A stretch of DNA of 14,233 nt from Bacteroidales bacterium UBA5762 (lineage in GTDB: Bacteria > Bacteroidota > Bacteroidia > Bacteroidales > TTA-H9): NCBI GenBank assembly GCA_002418865.1, contig DIEY01000083.1, forward strand, positions 1,085 to 15,317. The letters run 5' to 3'. Of the stretch, positions 14,077 through 14,233 are shown one piece after another. A program made the position numbers and the translations under genes. Under the pieces are notes generated by a model, which saw nothing but the letters and a program-made list of their open reading frames with translations, was not told the origin of the DNA and made no database searches. The first letter of the stretch is position 1, and each line of letters starts with the position of its first letter.

Positions 14077-14233
14077 CTATGTGTACTCATAGTCCATTGA
14101 TATTTTCAGAGGTTTACATGCCTTTAAAAACTCATCGATGAACTTCATCTTTCGTGCCCTTGAAAGCCCATTATGATTACGAAGTTTATTCTTCAAATCG
14201 GCAAAATAACCGTCAATGGCATTGGTTGTGCTT
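14077..14233 (-). CDS. Transposase, C-terminal part (cut by window edge)
   Basis: On the minus strand a frame open from the window edge (first full codon ends at 14232) gives 51 residues and stops at TAG (14079-14077). It starts STTNAIDGYFADLKNKLRNH and continues NGLSRARKMKFIDEFLKA. TTNA/SIDG..ADLKNKLR.H.GLS....KFIDEFL is the C-terminal pattern of DDE transposases abundant in Bacteroidota, similar to the IS256 variant Zn-binding / IS1249-like group. The family assignment is tentative. The remainder lies outside the window, so I cannot say whether the element is intact. Confidence 0.65.
   Translation of the reverse strand, partial: STTNAIDGYFADLKNKLRNHNGLSRARKMKFIDEFLKACKPLKISMDYEYT

Noticed and set aside
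1..14233. tRNA, rRNA, tmRNA or CRISPR loci
   Set aside because: By eye I saw no cloverleaf, rRNA-like or regularly spaced repeat pattern. A tRNAscan-SE, Rfam or CRISPR finder run would settle this.

Overview
The window comes from a member of the Bacteroidota. It has a protein with a type IX secretion (Por) sorting tail, a CarboxypepD-reg-type TonB-dependent receptor, AT-rich DNA and several TAnnTTTG promoter -7 boxes. Genus and species cannot be told from the sequence.

Left part (about 160-8464, all minus strand): in transcription order these are smpB (trans-translation), a pyruvate,phosphate dikinase regulatory protein, a TonB-dependent outer-membrane receptor, a small MORN-repeat exported protein, and a large secreted T9SS protein built from an internally duplicated module and closed by an intrinsic terminator. 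For the receptor, the MORN protein and smpB, the longest open frame starts at a TTG lying inside a -7 promoter box, so the GTG or ATG just downstream is taken as the start.

Middle part (8545-10764, plus strand): a canonical Bacteroidota promoter, a leader of about 118 nt with a possible pseudoknot or weak terminator, then arcC (carbamate kinase), a catabolic-type ornithine carbamoyltransferase and a strong terminator. Together these two enzymes make ATP from citrulline. No arginine deiminase is in the window.

Right part (10793-14233), accessory DNA: an ORF-less element of about 430 nt on the minus strand looks like a compact group IIC-type intron RNA, with a domain-V-like hairpin near its 3' end. 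A second copy of its 5' end occupies bases 1-96, directly downstream of the intrinsic terminator of the T9SS gene, which is where group IIC introns typically insert. Next comes a 2.4-kb unit with the boundaries of an integron gene cassette. It opens at GTTAGGT (11394-11400) and ends in a 133-bp attC-like palindrome (13695-13827) whose first box, ACCTAAC, is the exact complement of the opening box. The cassette holds three tightly packed genes: a HAD-family hydrolase, a phosphoribosyltransferase and a DprA/SMF-like protein. No integrase gene is visible. Beyond it lie a 20-bp direct repeat and the 3' end of a transposase gene cut by the window edge.

The most interesting object is this HAD-phosphoribosyltransferase-DprA operon carried as a cassette. 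The gene content resembles nucleotide/DNA-processing conflict systems, so a phage-defence or DNA-uptake-control role is a reasonable but unproven inference.
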